This document shows, one piece after another, positions 17,361-26,828 of a stretch of DNA of 48,481 bases; positions within the stretch are counted from its first letter, which is position 1, and every line of letters begins with the position of its first letter. The stretch lies in the NCBI RefSeq assembly GCF_000368025.1, contig NZ_KB849211.1:230557-279037 (forward strand), in the 5' to 3' direction. Made by a program: the position numbers and the translations under genes. Source of the DNA: Acinetobacter parvus DSM 16617 = CIP 108168. GTDB lineage: Bacteria; Pseudomonadota; Gammaproteobacteria; Pseudomonadales; Moraxellaceae. The notes under the pieces were generated by a model that made no database searches, was not told where the DNA came from, and saw nothing but the letters and a program-made list of their open reading frames with translations.

Positions 17361-18068
17361 ATGACTTCAAATTTTTCACAACTTAGCACTGATGCTTTAT
17401 CTCCAGGCCAACTGCCTGAGTCAGTAAAGGCTTTGCTAAAACGTGCTCATATTAACAGATACCCTAAACGCACCACGATTATTGATGCTGGAACTGAATC
17501 AAAATCACTGTATTTAATTTTAAAAGGTTCAGTGTCAATTATATTACGTGAAGATGATGAGCGTGAAATTGTTGTCGCCTACCTCAACCCAGGCGACTTC
17601 TTTGGTGAAATGGGTCTTTTTGAAAAGAATCCTCAACGTACCGCAGAAGTACGTACCCGAGATGTATGTGAGATTGCTGAAATTTCCTACGACAATTTCC
17701 ATGAGTTAAGCAAGCAATACCCTGACCTAAGCTATGCAGTATTTGCCCAGTTGGTACGCCGTCTCAAGAACACCACACGTAAAATGACTGACCTTGCGTT
17801 CATTGATGTGTCTGGTCGTATTGCTCGTTGCTTAATTGATTTATCTGCTCAACCTGAGGCAATGATTTTACCAAATGGTCGTCAGATTCGTATTACCCGT
17901 CAGGAAATTGGCCGTATCGTGGGCTGTTCACGTGAAATGGTTGGCCGTGTGCTTAAAACGCTTGAAGATCAGGGCATGATCCAGACTGAGGGTAAGGCCA
18001 TTTTAATTTTTGATACGTCTTTAGAAGAAAATGCTTTTTCTGAAGAGGAGTTTGACGACGAAGATTGA
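17361..18068 (+). CDS. crp: cAMP-receptor-type transcription regulator (Crp/Vfr)
   Basis: This 235-residue protein has the Crp layout: a cyclic-nucleotide-binding beta-roll (about 20-140) with GDFFGEMGLFEKNPQRTAEV, which contains the Glu and Arg that hold the cAMP ribose and phosphate, a dimer helix, and a C-terminal winged helix with TRQEIGRIVGCSREMVGRVL as the recognition helix-turn-helix. It is closest to Vfr of Pseudomonas by layout, with an N-terminal extension and an acidic C-terminal tail (SEEEFDDED) that E. coli Crp lacks. It should act as a global regulator. Single gene followed by a terminator. Confidence 0.93.
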   Translation: MTSNFSQLSTDALSPGQLPESVKALLKRAHINRYPKRTTIIDAGTESKSLYLILKGSVSIILREDDEREIVVAYLNPGDFFGEMGLFEKNPQRTAEVRTRDVCEIAEISYDNFHELSKQYPDLSYAVFAQLVRRLKNTTRKMTDLAFIDVSGRIARCLIDLSAQPEAMILPNGRQIRITRQEIGRIVGCSREMVGRVLKTLEDQGMIQTEGKAILIFDTSLEENAFSEEEFDDED

Positions 18069-18094
18069 TTTCATCAGGCTTCTGTCTCACTATC

Positions 18095-18120
18095 AAAGCC
18101 AGTGCAAAAACACTGGCTTT
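18095..18120 (+). terminator. terminator after crp
   Basis: A perfect 10-bp stem AAAGCCAGTG/CACTGGCTTT with a 6-base loop is followed by AATTTTAT about 30 bp past the crp stop. Confidence 0.85.
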
Positions 18121-18284
18121 AATTTTATCAATTTATGTGAAAATTCATGCAATATGACAAAATAGTGATTACATAATTACAATGATTATAGAGCCATTCG
18201 GAATGTAAAGCGTTATAAACATTTTTTTATAATCCTCCTTAATCATGACGATATTCATAAAATACTGATTTGGAGCAAATAAGT

Positions 18285-19061
18285 ATGAAAAAATTGGCTT
18301 TAAGCTTTTGTGCGATCACTGTAATGACCATTTCAGGCTGTGCCTCATTTGCAGATATGGCGGGTGCAGACAGCGCAACCCTGAATGCGCAATCTGCACA
18401 AAGTTTTGCAAAAATGACTCAGGAAGCACGTGCCAAAAACCAGTTGGATACCAGTTCAAGTACCTATCAACGTATTAATAGTGTGTTCCTGCGCCTGAAA
18501 CCTTATGCTGATCAACTCAATCAAACAGGTCAACGTTTTGACTGGCAACTGGCGGTATTAAAGTCTGATAGCGTCAATGCCTATGTGGCACCAGGCGGTA
18601 AAGTGGTGTTCTACACAGGTATTGTCAACAAGCTAAATTTGAGTAATGATGAAATTGCAGCAATCATGGGCCATGAAATGACCCATGCACTTGAAGAACA
18701 TGCAAAGAGTAAGATTGGTGCGCAGGCACTGACCAACCTTGCGATTGGCATTGGTACGTCTTATGCGGGTACCAATATCGGCGATCTAGGCAATGCCGCA
18801 ATTAATTTGGGCAGTCAAATTGGTATTGGTCTGCCTTATTCGCGCAATCTTGAAAGCCGTGCCGATTATGGCGGTTTAATGCTGATGGCAAAAGCGGGCT
18901 ATAACCCAAATGCAGCCATTAGTCTCTGGGAAAAAATGAATCGTTTAGATGGTGCGGGCGGTGCTTCATTCTTGTCAACACACCCATCGAATACACAGCG
19001 TATTGGCGATATGCGTAAAAACCTGCCAGCTGCGATGGCGGTGTATAACAAACGCCGTTAA
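18285..19061 (+). CDS. M48-family metalloprotease lipoprotein
   Basis: The protein is a lipid-anchored zinc protease of the LoiP/BepA kind. A signal peptide ends in lipobox ISGC. The zinc motif HExxH is seen as MGHEMTHALEEH, and the third ligand Glu is in SRNLESRADYGGL. The C-terminal SLWEKMNRLDGAG with LSTHPSNTQRI is family-typical. It probably degrades misfolded outer-membrane proteins in the periplasm. The ATG at 18285 is chosen because GGAG lies 10 bp upstream; a TTG 15 bp earlier would overlap that site. A terminator follows, then the ISAba11-like element. Confidence 0.92.
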   Translation: MKKLALSFCAITVMTISGCASFADMAGADSATLNAQSAQSFAKMTQEARAKNQLDTSSSTYQRINSVFLRLKPYADQLNQTGQRFDWQLAVLKSDSVNAYVAPGGKVVFYTGIVNKLNLSNDEIAAIMGHEMTHALEEHAKSKIGAQALTNLAIGIGTSYAGTNIGDLGNAAINLGSQIGIGLPYSRNLESRADYGGLMLMAKAGYNPNAAISLWEKMNRLDGAGGASFLSTHPSNTQRIGDMRKNLPAAMAVYNKRR

Positions 19062-19071
19062 TAAGCATTAT

Positions 19072-19093
19072 GGCCTTTCTTACAAGAAAGGCC
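19072..19093 (+). terminator. hairpin after the M48 gene
   Basis: A perfect 9-bp stem GGCCTTTCT/AGAAAGGCC lies about 10 bp past the M48 stop. It is followed by TATTTC, a weak T-tail. Confidence 0.7.
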
Positions 19094-19106
19094 TATTTCA
19101 AGATAC

Positions 19107-20207
19107 TAGGACTTACGCATTGACGGATTCAAAAAAGTATTAAAATAGTTTATAAAGTATCTGTGATCAGACGAACTAAACATGCTTCTACAGCAACTTG
19201 TACATTACCCATTTATATGGGCTTTCTCATGACAGAACCGAACTCTATTAGCTGCACACAACTTGCCGAGACTTATAATATCTCGCATGATAGTGTAAAT
19301 CGCTTTCTAGAGCGTGAAGACTACACACCTCACGACCTATATCAAGAAGCAATTCAACATATTGATAATAATAAACTTATAGTCAGTATTGATGATACTG
19401 TTTTAGATAAACCATATAGTCAACATATGGACTTAGTTAGCTATTTTTGGTCAGGCAAACACCACCGATCCGTCAAGGGGATTAATCTCATTACCTTGTA
19501 TGCGACAGATCAGAATGGTCAAAATATTCCAATTAATTTCCGAATTTATGACAAATCTGAGGGTAAAACCAAGAATGATTACTTTATGGATATGTTAAGT
19601 GAAGTACTTAGTTGGGGTGCAAAGATTCAATTTATTACAGGTGATAGTTGGTATTCATCGACTGGAAATCTAAAAACCATAAGAAAACATGGTATTCGAT
19701 TTATGTTTGGTATCGACTGTAACCGTAAGGTTTCCCCAGAAAAAGGACAATGGTTTCAACTGCGTTTATTGCCAGATTTCCATCAGGGTCAAGTGGTCTG
19801 GCTCAAAGATTTTGGCTTTGTACAATTATTTAAGACTCAGTTAAAAGAACAGCAGAGGTTTTATATTGTGCATCAAGATGAAGATGATTTATTGTCCTTT
19901 GAGGGTTTTCATGAATTACATTCAAGTCATTGGAAAATAGAACAATATCACCGAGTGATTAAACAGGTTTGTCATATTAAAAAGTTTCAAGTAAGACGGT
20001 CTAAACTGATTTTGAATCATATTTTTTCAGCCTTGATGGCCTACGTCGAGATACAAAAGAACCAGTTTGAGGGGATCTTTGAAAATGTATATCATTGGCA
20101 GAAGAAATTATTTAGACCAATGATCAAAAACTTCATTGATGACTTTATTCTCGATAAAAATCATCTGCTACCACAGAGAGTCTATAAATAACAGTGCGTA
20201 AGTCCTA
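19107..20207 (+). mobile_element. IS701-family insertion sequence, ISAba11-like
   Basis: The element is 1101 bp with perfect 13-bp terminal repeats TAGGACTTACGCA and a 5-bp target duplication GATAC at 19102-19106 and 20208-20212. Those dimensions are the ones I remember for ISAba11, known from lpx gene disruptions in colistin-resistant A. baumannii. Identity to ISAba11 itself cannot be checked here. The intact duplication shows a clean insertion, just at the edge of an IS30 relic. Confidence 0.9.
19163..20191 (+). CDS. IS701-family transposase
   Basis: The 342-residue protein fills the element. DDE positions are suggested by LIVSIDDTVLDKPYS (first Asp, near residue 77), ITGDSWYSS (second Asp, near 160) and SSHWKIEQYHRVIKQ (Glu, near 258). 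The frame is intact. The start is uncertain: the frame opens with GTG at 19163, and the first in-frame ATG is at residue 19, which would shorten the N-terminal region. Confidence 0.85.
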   Translation: MIRRTKHASTATCTLPIYMGFLMTEPNSISCTQLAETYNISHDSVNRFLEREDYTPHDLYQEAIQHIDNNKLIVSIDDTVLDKPYSQHMDLVSYFWSGKHHRSVKGINLITLYATDQNGQNIPINFRIYDKSEGKTKNDYFMDMLSEVLSWGAKIQFITGDSWYSSTGNLKTIRKHGIRFMFGIDCNRKVSPEKGQWFQLRLLPDFHQGQVVWLKDFGFVQLFKTQLKEQQRFYIVHQDEDDLLSFEGFHELHSSHWKIEQYHRVIKQVCHIKKFQVRRSKLILNHIFSALMAYVEIQKNQFEGIFENVYHWQKKLFRPMIKNFIDDFILDKNHLLPQRVYK

Positions 20208-20222
20208 GATACTATAATTGTT

Positions 20223-20660
20223 CTATTTTCTGGACAGTTGGCGAATTCTAACATGATGTTCGACAGTTTCAAAAGCCTTATGATAATCAACAAGCTGAGC
20301 AAATTACTCTAATGGTGTAAGCCAATCTAACGCTTTTCTAGGACGAGTATTCAGTGACATGGCAACTTGATTTAAATAATGCTGATCCGCCTGATTTAAA
20401 TCAATCCCTTTAGGTAAATATTGCCTAATTAAACCATTCATATTTTCGCATGTGCCTTTTTGCCATGGTGAATGTGGGTCACAGAAATATACATCTATGC
20501 CTAAATCTTCTTCAAGTATTTTATGTTCTGCCATCTCACGTCCACGGTCATAGGTCAACGTTTTACGCAGTTCTGTTTAATGAGTTCAGCAAATTTTCTG
20601 GCTGAAAAGCTGCCATGAATCGCTTTAGTATCATGTTTGAAGAGCGTGTAACCAAGTATT
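20223..20660 (-). pseudogene. IS30-family transposase remnant
   Basis: The minus strand encodes the C-terminal half of an IS30 transposase in broken form. From about 20660 one frame reads GYTLFKHDTKAIHG and ARKFAELIKQN. Near 20570 the coding shifts by one base into TYDRGREMAEHK, then DPHSPWQKGTCENMNGLIRQ with the catalytic Glu. A TAA at 20304 interrupts LDWLTPLE, after which the frame goes on as FAQLVDYHKAFETVEHH to a stop at 20223. It therefore has at least one frameshift, one nonsense codon and a missing N-terminus, and it is not functional. Confidence 0.85.
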
Positions 20661-20667
20661 TTTAAAA

Positions 20668-20727
20668 CTGTATTTACACAGAATTATTTACACCCTCCTG
20701 TATTTACACAGAATTATTTACACCCTC
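20668..20727. repeat. two exact tandem copies of a 30-bp repeat
   Basis: The 30-bp unit runs from CTGTATTTACACAG to TTTACACCCTC, at 20668-20697 and again at 20698-20727 without a difference. On the minus strand each copy begins GAGGGTGTAAATAATTCTG, which resembles terminal repeats of some IS256-family elements as I remember them. The pair may mark a lost insertion sequence, with the ends now abutting. Confidence 0.85.
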
Positions 20728-20772
20728 AATTGTGCGCGAGTGTAATTAACTCTCGGTAATTCTCAACAGACC

Positions 20773-22152
20773 CTAGTCTAGAGCCTTATTATTTATAATT
20801 TCATCCAGATAATCCGCCCACTTCTGCAACCACTCTGCACATTCGGCTTCATAATTATGTAGGTTGTATGTTCCCTCAATTCCCTTTTTGGAATGTCCCA
20901 AAACTGCTTCTGCAATATCTGTAGAACAGCCTAATCTGGATAAACCTGTTCTCACTGTTCGGCGTAAATCATGCGGATTCCAGTCATCAATATCTGTTAG
21001 CCAAAGCTGTTCAGGACGAAAATTAGTCTTAACTTTATCTGGATTTTTCATTTGCCACTTTATTTCTGTTAGGGACTTTTGTTGGATGGGCAACCCTGTT
21101 CGAGACGAAGCAAACAAATATTCCTGATCTGGTTTATATAGATTCCGTAAAAAATTGACACATTGCCTTGATAATTGAACATAACGCTCAGTGCTATTTT
21201 TTGAAGCTTTCAGATGCCATGTTCCTTGATCCAAATCAAAATCCCTCCATTGAGCATCACACAATTCTCCAGTACGGCAACCTGTCCATAGCGTTAAATA
21301 AAGGATATGTTTTTGATGGGTAGTAAATCCTGATGTGGGCAGCCAGGCCAATACACGTTTTAATTCCTGATCATTTAAAACCCGTGTGCCCTTTTTACAG
21401 GTTACTTTCAGTCTTGACTGCTTGATACTCATTTTGGCTAATAGAGCAGGATTAGCAAAATTGGCTGGAAATCGCTCCAAGCCAATGGCATATTCATACG
21501 CCAACGTCAACTCGGACAATACTCGTCCAGCCTGCACATTAGAACCACGATCAATAATTTCCTTGGTTAAAGCCACCACATCTTTTCGGGTCACTTCCAA
21601 AGCAATACGATTACCCAAAACCCGTACAGCATCTCCATACAGGGTTCGTCGTGTTTCAGATTGACCTTTTGGCTTACGCACACCCAAAACTTTTTTTCGT
21701 TCACCTGTTCGAGGATCAGTAATCCAGTGATCTTCAATCACCTCAGTCAAATACATCTCTATCATTTGGTGTACAGTGAGTTGAGACATATCTTTTTGTG
21801 CAAGCTCGTGTTCAATCTGTTGCTGAAGCTTTTCTTGTTCTTTTTTATATTTTGGACAAATCCCCTGATTTCGTTCAGCTTTTAAACGAGTGAGTTCTAT
21901 CCTTGCCTCTGCCAGTGTAACTTGGGGGAAATTTCCGATCTTGTATTGTTTGATGGAATCATCCACAGGACTACGATAACGGTAGAAAAAAGTCTTCATT
22001 CCCGTTCTACCACAATGTACCCGTAATCCTGTGTACTCACCGACATCAGCCTTGTCAGGATCACCCACTTTCATCTTCTCAATGGCTTTCGCTGAAAGTG
22101 CTTTTTTTATTGTCGTTTGTTGATCTATTGAGCGAACCACTTTAAACCTCAC
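20773..22152 (-). CDS. tyrosine-family integrase (P4-type)
   Basis: This 459-residue protein has the phage P4/island integrase layout: an N-terminal DUF4102 arm-binding domain with LRVHCGRTGMKTFFYRYRSP near 45-64, a core-binding middle, and a C-terminal catalytic domain. The active-site set is visible: Arg in TGCRTGELCDAQW, His-Arg in NPHDLRRTVR, His in LGHSKKGIEGTY, and the nucleophile Tyr just beyond in GTYNLHNY. The frame looks intact. No partner genes remain on either side, only IS relics and mutS, so it is a leftover of a larger island. No nearby tRNA target is seen. Confidence 0.9.
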   Translation of the reverse strand: MRFKVVRSIDQQTTIKKALSAKAIEKMKVGDPDKADVGEYTGLRVHCGRTGMKTFFYRYRSPVDDSIKQYKIGNFPQVTLAEARIELTRLKAERNQGICPKYKKEQEKLQQQIEHELAQKDMSQLTVHQMIEMYLTEVIEDHWITDPRTGERKKVLGVRKPKGQSETRRTLYGDAVRVLGNRIALEVTRKDVVALTKEIIDRGSNVQAGRVLSELTLAYEYAIGLERFPANFANPALLAKMSIKQSRLKVTCKKGTRVLNDQELKRVLAWLPTSGFTTHQKHILYLTLWTGCRTGELCDAQWRDFDLDQGTWHLKASKNSTERYVQLSRQCVNFLRNLYKPDQEYLFASSRTGLPIQQKSLTEIKWQMKNPDKVKTNFRPEQLWLTDIDDWNPHDLRRTVRTGLSRLGCSTDIAEAVLGHSKKGIEGTYNLHNYEAECAEWLQKWADYLDEIINNKALD

Positions 22153-22364
22153 AAGAAGATTGAATTATTTGTTATCCTTTCAAGCTGTCCATTTTCCAAT
22201 ATTGATAAGGAATGATGGCTAGTTTAAACTAAAACAACCCACACTAAAACCTACACTAATGTTTTGGCTTAGGCTGTATTTGCTTAGATTTCATCCAAAA
22301 CCCTCGGATACTCTGTTTATGTTATACACTATTAAACACATTGAAAACAAAGGATTTAATACCA

Positions 22365-25037
22365 ATGAAAGATAATAATAGCATAGCAGACTTTTCCAAC
22401 CACACACCAATGATGCAGCAATACCTCAAAGTCAAAACAGACTATCCACATGCGCTATTGTTCTACCGTATGGGCGACTTTTACGAATTATTCTTTGAAG
22501 ATGCCCATCAAGCAGCTAAACTTTTAGGTATTACCCTCACCCATCGTGGCAAAGCCAATGGCGAACCAATCCCAATGGCAGGTGTGCCCTATCATGCTGC
22601 TGAGGGTTATCTTGCCCGTCTGGTTAAAGCAGGCCGCACCGTTGCCATTTGTGAACAGGTTGGTGAAGGCGAGAACGCAGGTTCTCGCGGTAAAGCACCT
22701 ATGGAACGTAAGGTTGTTCGCATTCTCACTCCAGGCACATTGACTGATGATGCATTACTTAGCAGTTATCAGTCTTCAAATCTCGTTGCTTTATGTATTC
22801 AACAAAATCAAATTGGGTTTGCATTACTTGATTTGAGCGCGGGTATTTTTAAAGTTCAACAACAAGACTATAAGCCAGAACAATTAGCGATTGAGCTAGC
22901 TCGTTTAATGCCGAGTGAAATCCTGATTGATGAAGACCTGATTGACCAAAACATCATTGAACAGATTAAGAAAAATCTGGAATGTCCAATTACCAAACGT
23001 CCAAACGTTGATTTTAACTTAAATAATGCACAAAAGACCTTATGTGACCAGTTTGCAGTTTCGACCTTGTCAGGTTTTGGATTGGACCCAATTCCACTGG
23101 CAAAAGCAGCGGCGGCGGCATTAATCCATTATGCCAAAGAAACCCAAAAAACAGCCTTGCCGCATATTCGCTCCATTCAGATTGAGCAAAGTACCGACTT
23201 TATTGCACTTGACCCAATTACACGCCGCAATCTGGAAATTATTGAGCCTTTGTTTGATCATGGCACATCACTGTTTCAACTGATTAATGACTGCCAAACC
23301 GCAATGGGTGGTCGTTTACTAAGCCGAACGCTGATGCAGCCGATTCGTGATACTGCTATATTAGATGCTCGATTAGATGCCTCAGAGCAATTATTAAAAG
23401 GGTTTCATGAGTCTCCTGTACGTTTAGTATTAAAAGAAATTGGTGATATTGAACGGGTACTGAGCCGTGTTGCTCTGGGTAGTGCACGTCCACGCGATTT
23501 AGTTCAACTGCGTCAAGCATGTGCACAAATTCCATTTTTACGACACGCTTTAACACCTGTTTTAAAAACACAGCAATCCAGATTATTGACTCAACTTGAT
23601 CAGGAACTTGGCGATTTTAAGAGCCTACACCAACATTTAATGGCGGCGATTGTTGAGAACCCACCTGTGCTGTTGCGTGATGGTAATGTCATTGCTGAGG
23701 GTTATGATGATGAGCTGGATGAGTTACGCAAAATTCGTGATCATGCTGGGCAGTTCCTGATTGACCTTGAGATTAAGGAACGTCAACGGACAGGCATCAA
23801 TACCCTAAAAATCGGCTATAACCGTGTCAGTGGTTATTATATTGAGTTGACACGCGTTCAGGCCGAGCAGGCACCTGCCGATTATATTCGCCGTCAAACC
23901 TTAAAAAATGCCGAGCGTTATATCACTCCAGAGCTCAAGAGCTTTGAGGACAAGGTACTTTCGAGCGAATCCCGTGCATTAGCGCGTGAAAAACTCCTAT
24001 TTGAATCATTGCTGGATGAGTTACGCCAAAATATTGCCCATCTACAAATGATGAGTGCAGCAATTGCCCATATTGATGTTCTCGCCAATTTTGCCCATCA
24101 GGCACGTCTCAATAACTGGGCTCGACCTGAATTTACCCCAGAAACCAGTATCAAAATTCAGGGTGGTCGCCATCCTGTGGTTGAAGCCTTAAATAAGACA
24201 CCTTTTACACCAAATGATACATTCCTTGATTCCCAGCATCGTATGGCCATTATCACGGGGCCAAACATGGGTGGTAAATCAACGTTCATGCGTCAAACAG
24301 CACTGATTAGTCTACTTGCCTACTGCGGCAGTTTTGTTCCAGCCAAATCAGCAAAATTAGGTTCGATTGACCGTATCTTTACCCGTATTGGTTCTGCTGA
24401 TGACCTTTCTACAGGCAAATCTACTTTTATGGTGGAAATGACTGAAACCTCACAAATTTTACATCATGCAACCAGTCAATCTTTGGTGCTGATGGATGAA
24501 GTGGGTCGTGGTACGAGTACTTATGATGGTCTCTCTTTAGCTTGGGCATGTGTGCTTGACTTGACCAAACGTGTGAAATGCCTGTGCCTGTTTGCAACAC
24601 ATTATTTTGAATTAACTGAACTGGGTGGTGAAGCAGGTATTGATAACTATCATGTTACGGCGCAGGAATTAAACGGCAATCTAATCTTGCTGCATAAGGT
24701 TCAGCATGGCCCAGCGAGTCAGAGTCATGGTTTGCAGGTGGCAAAACTGGCGGGTATTCCAGCCAATGTGATTAAAGAAGCACAAAAACGTTTAAAGATT
24801 CTGGAAAAACAACAGCACCAGCATTTGCAAAATACTGTACAGACTGATTTATTCAGTGCAATTGACAATAAAATCGAAACTCACTTTGTTGAGCGCATCA
24901 TTGAAGTGCAAGCCCATTCACCTGCACTGGAGTTGTTACAAAACATTGATGTCGATGAATTAACCCCACGTCAGGCACTTGAACAGCTTTATCAATTAAA
25001 GGCATTATCTAAGACAGCTCAAACAGTTGAGAGCTAA
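22365..25037 (+). CDS. mutS: DNA mismatch repair protein MutS
   Basis: MutS recognises mismatches and small loops and starts methyl-independent or MutH-like repair with MutL. The 890-residue protein shows the mismatch-binding domain with the Phe-X-Glu wedge region FYRMGDFYELFFEDA near residue 35, connector and lever domains, and the ABC ATPase with Walker A GPNMGGKST near 630 and LVLMDEVGRGTSTYDGLSL. The C-terminal helix region is present. The ATG at 22365 is preferred because AGGA lies about 8 bp upstream; an upstream TTG at 22341 lacks a site. Confidence 0.97.
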   Translation: MKDNNSIADFSNHTPMMQQYLKVKTDYPHALLFYRMGDFYELFFEDAHQAAKLLGITLTHRGKANGEPIPMAGVPYHAAEGYLARLVKAGRTVAICEQVGEGENAGSRGKAPMERKVVRILTPGTLTDDALLSSYQSSNLVALCIQQNQIGFALLDLSAGIFKVQQQDYKPEQLAIELARLMPSEILIDEDLIDQNIIEQIKKNLECPITKRPNVDFNLNNAQKTLCDQFAVSTLSGFGLDPIPLAKAAAAALIHYAKETQKTALPHIRSIQIEQSTDFIALDPITRRNLEIIEPLFDHGTSLFQLINDCQTAMGGRLLSRTLMQPIRDTAILDARLDASEQLLKGFHESPVRLVLKEIGDIERVLSRVALGSARPRDLVQLRQACAQIPFLRHALTPVLKTQQSRLLTQLDQELGDFKSLHQHLMAAIVENPPVLLRDGNVIAEGYDDELDELRKIRDHAGQFLIDLEIKERQRTGINTLKIGYNRVSGYYIELTRVQAEQAPADYIRRQTLKNAERYITPELKSFEDKVLSSESRALAREKLLFESLLDELRQNIAHLQMMSAAIAHIDVLANFAHQARLNNWARPEFTPETSIKIQGGRHPVVEALNKTPFTPNDTFLDSQHRMAIITGPNMGGKSTFMRQTALISLLAYCGSFVPAKSAKLGSIDRIFTRIGSADDLSTGKSTFMVEMTETSQILHHATSQSLVLMDEVGRGTSTYDGLSLAWACVLDLTKRVKCLCLFATHYFELTELGGEAGIDNYHVTAQELNGNLILLHKVQHGPASQSHGLQVAKLAGIPANVIKEAQKRLKILEKQQHQHLQNTVQTDLFSAIDNKIETHFVERIIEVQAHSPALELLQNIDVDELTPRQALEQLYQLKALSKTAQTVES

Positions 25038-25046
25038 TCCATCAAA

Positions 25047-25211
25047 ATGTCACGTGGAGATAAATCTGCCTACACAGCAAAACATAAAAGATAGGCGAAG
25101 CATATTGAGGAAAACGAACTGGATCAAGGGCGCTAAGATGCTGAACGTATAGCCTGGGCAACGGTCAATAAACAAGATGGTGATGGTGGGCTAAAGAAAA
25201 AGCATAAATAA
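25047..25211 (+). pseudogene. small conserved protein gene with two in-frame stops
   Basis: Starting 10 bp after the mutS stop, the frame reads MSRGDKSAYTAKHKR, a TAG, AKHIEENELDQGR, a TAA, then DAERIAWATVNKQDG and ends in KKKHK. Read through both stops it is a 52-residue basic protein of the widespread MPRGDKSxYTxKQKRxAxHI type, often labelled plasmid stabilisation protein. Both stops sit at conserved positions, so the gene is decayed. A sequencing error could not easily explain both. Confidence 0.8.
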
Positions 25212-25379
25212 GTCGATTAACCTTGTTGTTGAGACTTATTATCAACAAAAGTCATATAAATAAGTCCATTTCATTGATACGAATAATAAATATCAATAAA
25301 AGGAATTGTTTCTATCGGTCTTTTTTGCCTAAAATACGCTATTCAAAATGAAAACCATATTTTTTAGGTAGCTGCCGCC

Positions 25380-25709
25380 ATGACGTTTGTTGTCACCGAA
25401 AATTGTATTAAATGTAAGTATCAAGATTGTGTTGAAGTTTGTCCTGTAGACTGCTTCTATGAGGGGCCAAACTTCCTTGTGATCAATCCAGATGAATGTA
25501 TTGACTGCGCATTGTGTGAACCTGAATGTCCAGCAAATGCGATTTTCTCGGAAGATGAACTACCAGAAGGTCAGGAAGTGTTTATTGAGCTGAATGCTGA
25601 ACTATCTGAAAAATGGGCAGGTAATAACATCACTCAAATTGGTGAACAACCTGCCGATCGTGAAGAATGGAATGGCAAGCCAAATAAATTGCAATATTTA
25701 GAAAAATAA
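25380..25709 (+). CDS. fdxA: seven-iron ferredoxin FdxA
   Basis: This 109-residue ferredoxin carries one [3Fe-4S] and one [4Fe-4S] cluster. The two cysteine sets are CIKCKYQDCVEVCPVDC near residues 9-25 and CIDCALCEPECP near residues 40-51. The C-terminal part ending in EWNGKPNKLQYLEK is the usual extension of proteobacterial FdxA. It is a cytoplasmic electron carrier. In Acinetobacter it commonly follows mutS, as here. A strong terminator follows. Confidence 0.96.
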   Translation: MTFVVTENCIKCKYQDCVEVCPVDCFYEGPNFLVINPDECIDCALCEPECPANAIFSEDELPEGQEVFIELNAELSEKWAGNNITQIGEQPADREEWNGKPNKLQYLEK

Positions 25710-25715
25710 TCATAG

Positions 25716-25744
25716 AAAAGACCAGTATTAACTGGTCTTTTTTT
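25716..25744 (+). terminator. terminator after fdxA
   Basis: The stem AAAGACCAGT/ACTGGTCTTT with loop ATTA is followed by a further run of Ts directly after the fdxA stop. Confidence 0.9.
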
Positions 25745-25839
25745 ATACTCGAATCACACATTTCTTTGCAATTGCATCATTATTCATGCGCTATTTTGCA
25801 TTAAAATGATACACATATCGTTTGTGAAATTTCTTTTTT

Positions 25840-26559
25840 ATGATTCAAAATAAATTACAGGGTCTTTTTTCATTTTTTATCATCCCTGTGATGATGGTTG
25901 CTTGTGTCAGCTCAACCACCAAAGTGCCCCAAAATAACAACATCGGAAAAAGAATTTATATTCCTCAGGAACAGGTCACCATTACCCGCCCTATTCCCAA
26001 TAAGATTGAACCTGCCTCTTATCGCATCTGGCTCAATCAGGACGAGAACTATGCACGCGTTCGTGAATATGAGCAGTTTTTAACACGCAACAATCTGGCA
26101 CATATTATTCCAAGTTTTGAATTACTGCGTACCGCACGGGACTGGCAAAAATGTGGGCGCTCTGAATATATGGTGCCTAACCGTGAGTTATGGAACAACT
26201 CACTTTCAACCTTGCGTGTGTTTAAGTACCTGATTGCAGCCAAAATTTTGACAGATTTTGAAGTGACTTCGGTTTACCGTGATCTTCCCCTGAATCAATG
26301 CGCTGGCGGAGCCAGCTCGTCCAGACATTTATTCAACTCAGCCATTGATTTCCGTATTGGTCCTGAATTTCCTCAACCACAGGATTATGCTTTTATTGAG
26401 CAAAGCAAATTCAAGCTTTGCCAGTTCTGGGCACAGCATGGTCAAGGTCTCAATCTGGGTATTGGTCTATATAGCTCAGGGCAAATCCATATTGACACAC
26501 AGGGTTATCGAACATGGGGGCCTGACCTAACCCGCAACAGTTCAATGTGTAATTTTTAG
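25840..26559 (+). CDS. M15-like D-Ala-D-Ala carboxypeptidase lipoprotein
   Basis: The 239-residue protein begins with a hydrophobic signal and lipobox VACV (Cys22), so it should be lipid-anchored. The C-terminal half has the M15 peptidase fold: the zinc motif SxHxxxxAxD appears as SSRHLFNSAIDF near residue 160, and the third ligand is in GQIHIDTQGYRTW near residue 218. It probably trims cell-wall peptides. The upstream half is an unassigned linker. It is monocistronic with its own terminator. Confidence 0.85.
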   Translation: MIQNKLQGLFSFFIIPVMMVACVSSTTKVPQNNNIGKRIYIPQEQVTITRPIPNKIEPASYRIWLNQDENYARVREYEQFLTRNNLAHIIPSFELLRTARDWQKCGRSEYMVPNRELWNNSLSTLRVFKYLIAAKILTDFEVTSVYRDLPLNQCAGGASSSRHLFNSAIDFRIGPEFPQPQDYAFIEQSKFKLCQFWAQHGQGLNLGIGLYSSGQIHIDTQGYRTWGPDLTRNSSMCNF

Positions 26560-26565
26560 CGTCAG

Positions 26566-26595
26566 AAAAATGCTTTCTTTAAAGAAGCATTTTTA
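26566..26595 (+). terminator. terminator after the M15 gene
   Basis: The inverted repeat AAAAATGCTT/AAGCATTTTT ends in a T-rich run and begins 6 bp past the stop codon. Confidence 0.85.
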
Positions 26596-26828
26596 TTTAA
26601 TTGATGGTTTGTAATTGTAACTTACCTCAGTCAAGCATTTTATTTCGTTTAATTTTATTGATACAAGCAAAGATCATTTTATGGATCATCGTGGTGAGTT
26701 CCACTACATATAATATGTTCAATCATTAAACATAAATAAACTTTGATTTCTCATTTATCCCTAATCAAATTGCACTCTAGATATAAATGTTTAAAATGCA
26801 GCTAACAGATTTATAGGTAAACCTGATT

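Noticed and set aside
20668..20727. CRISPR array
   Set aside because: There are only two repeats and they abut without a spacer; no cas genes are present in the window.
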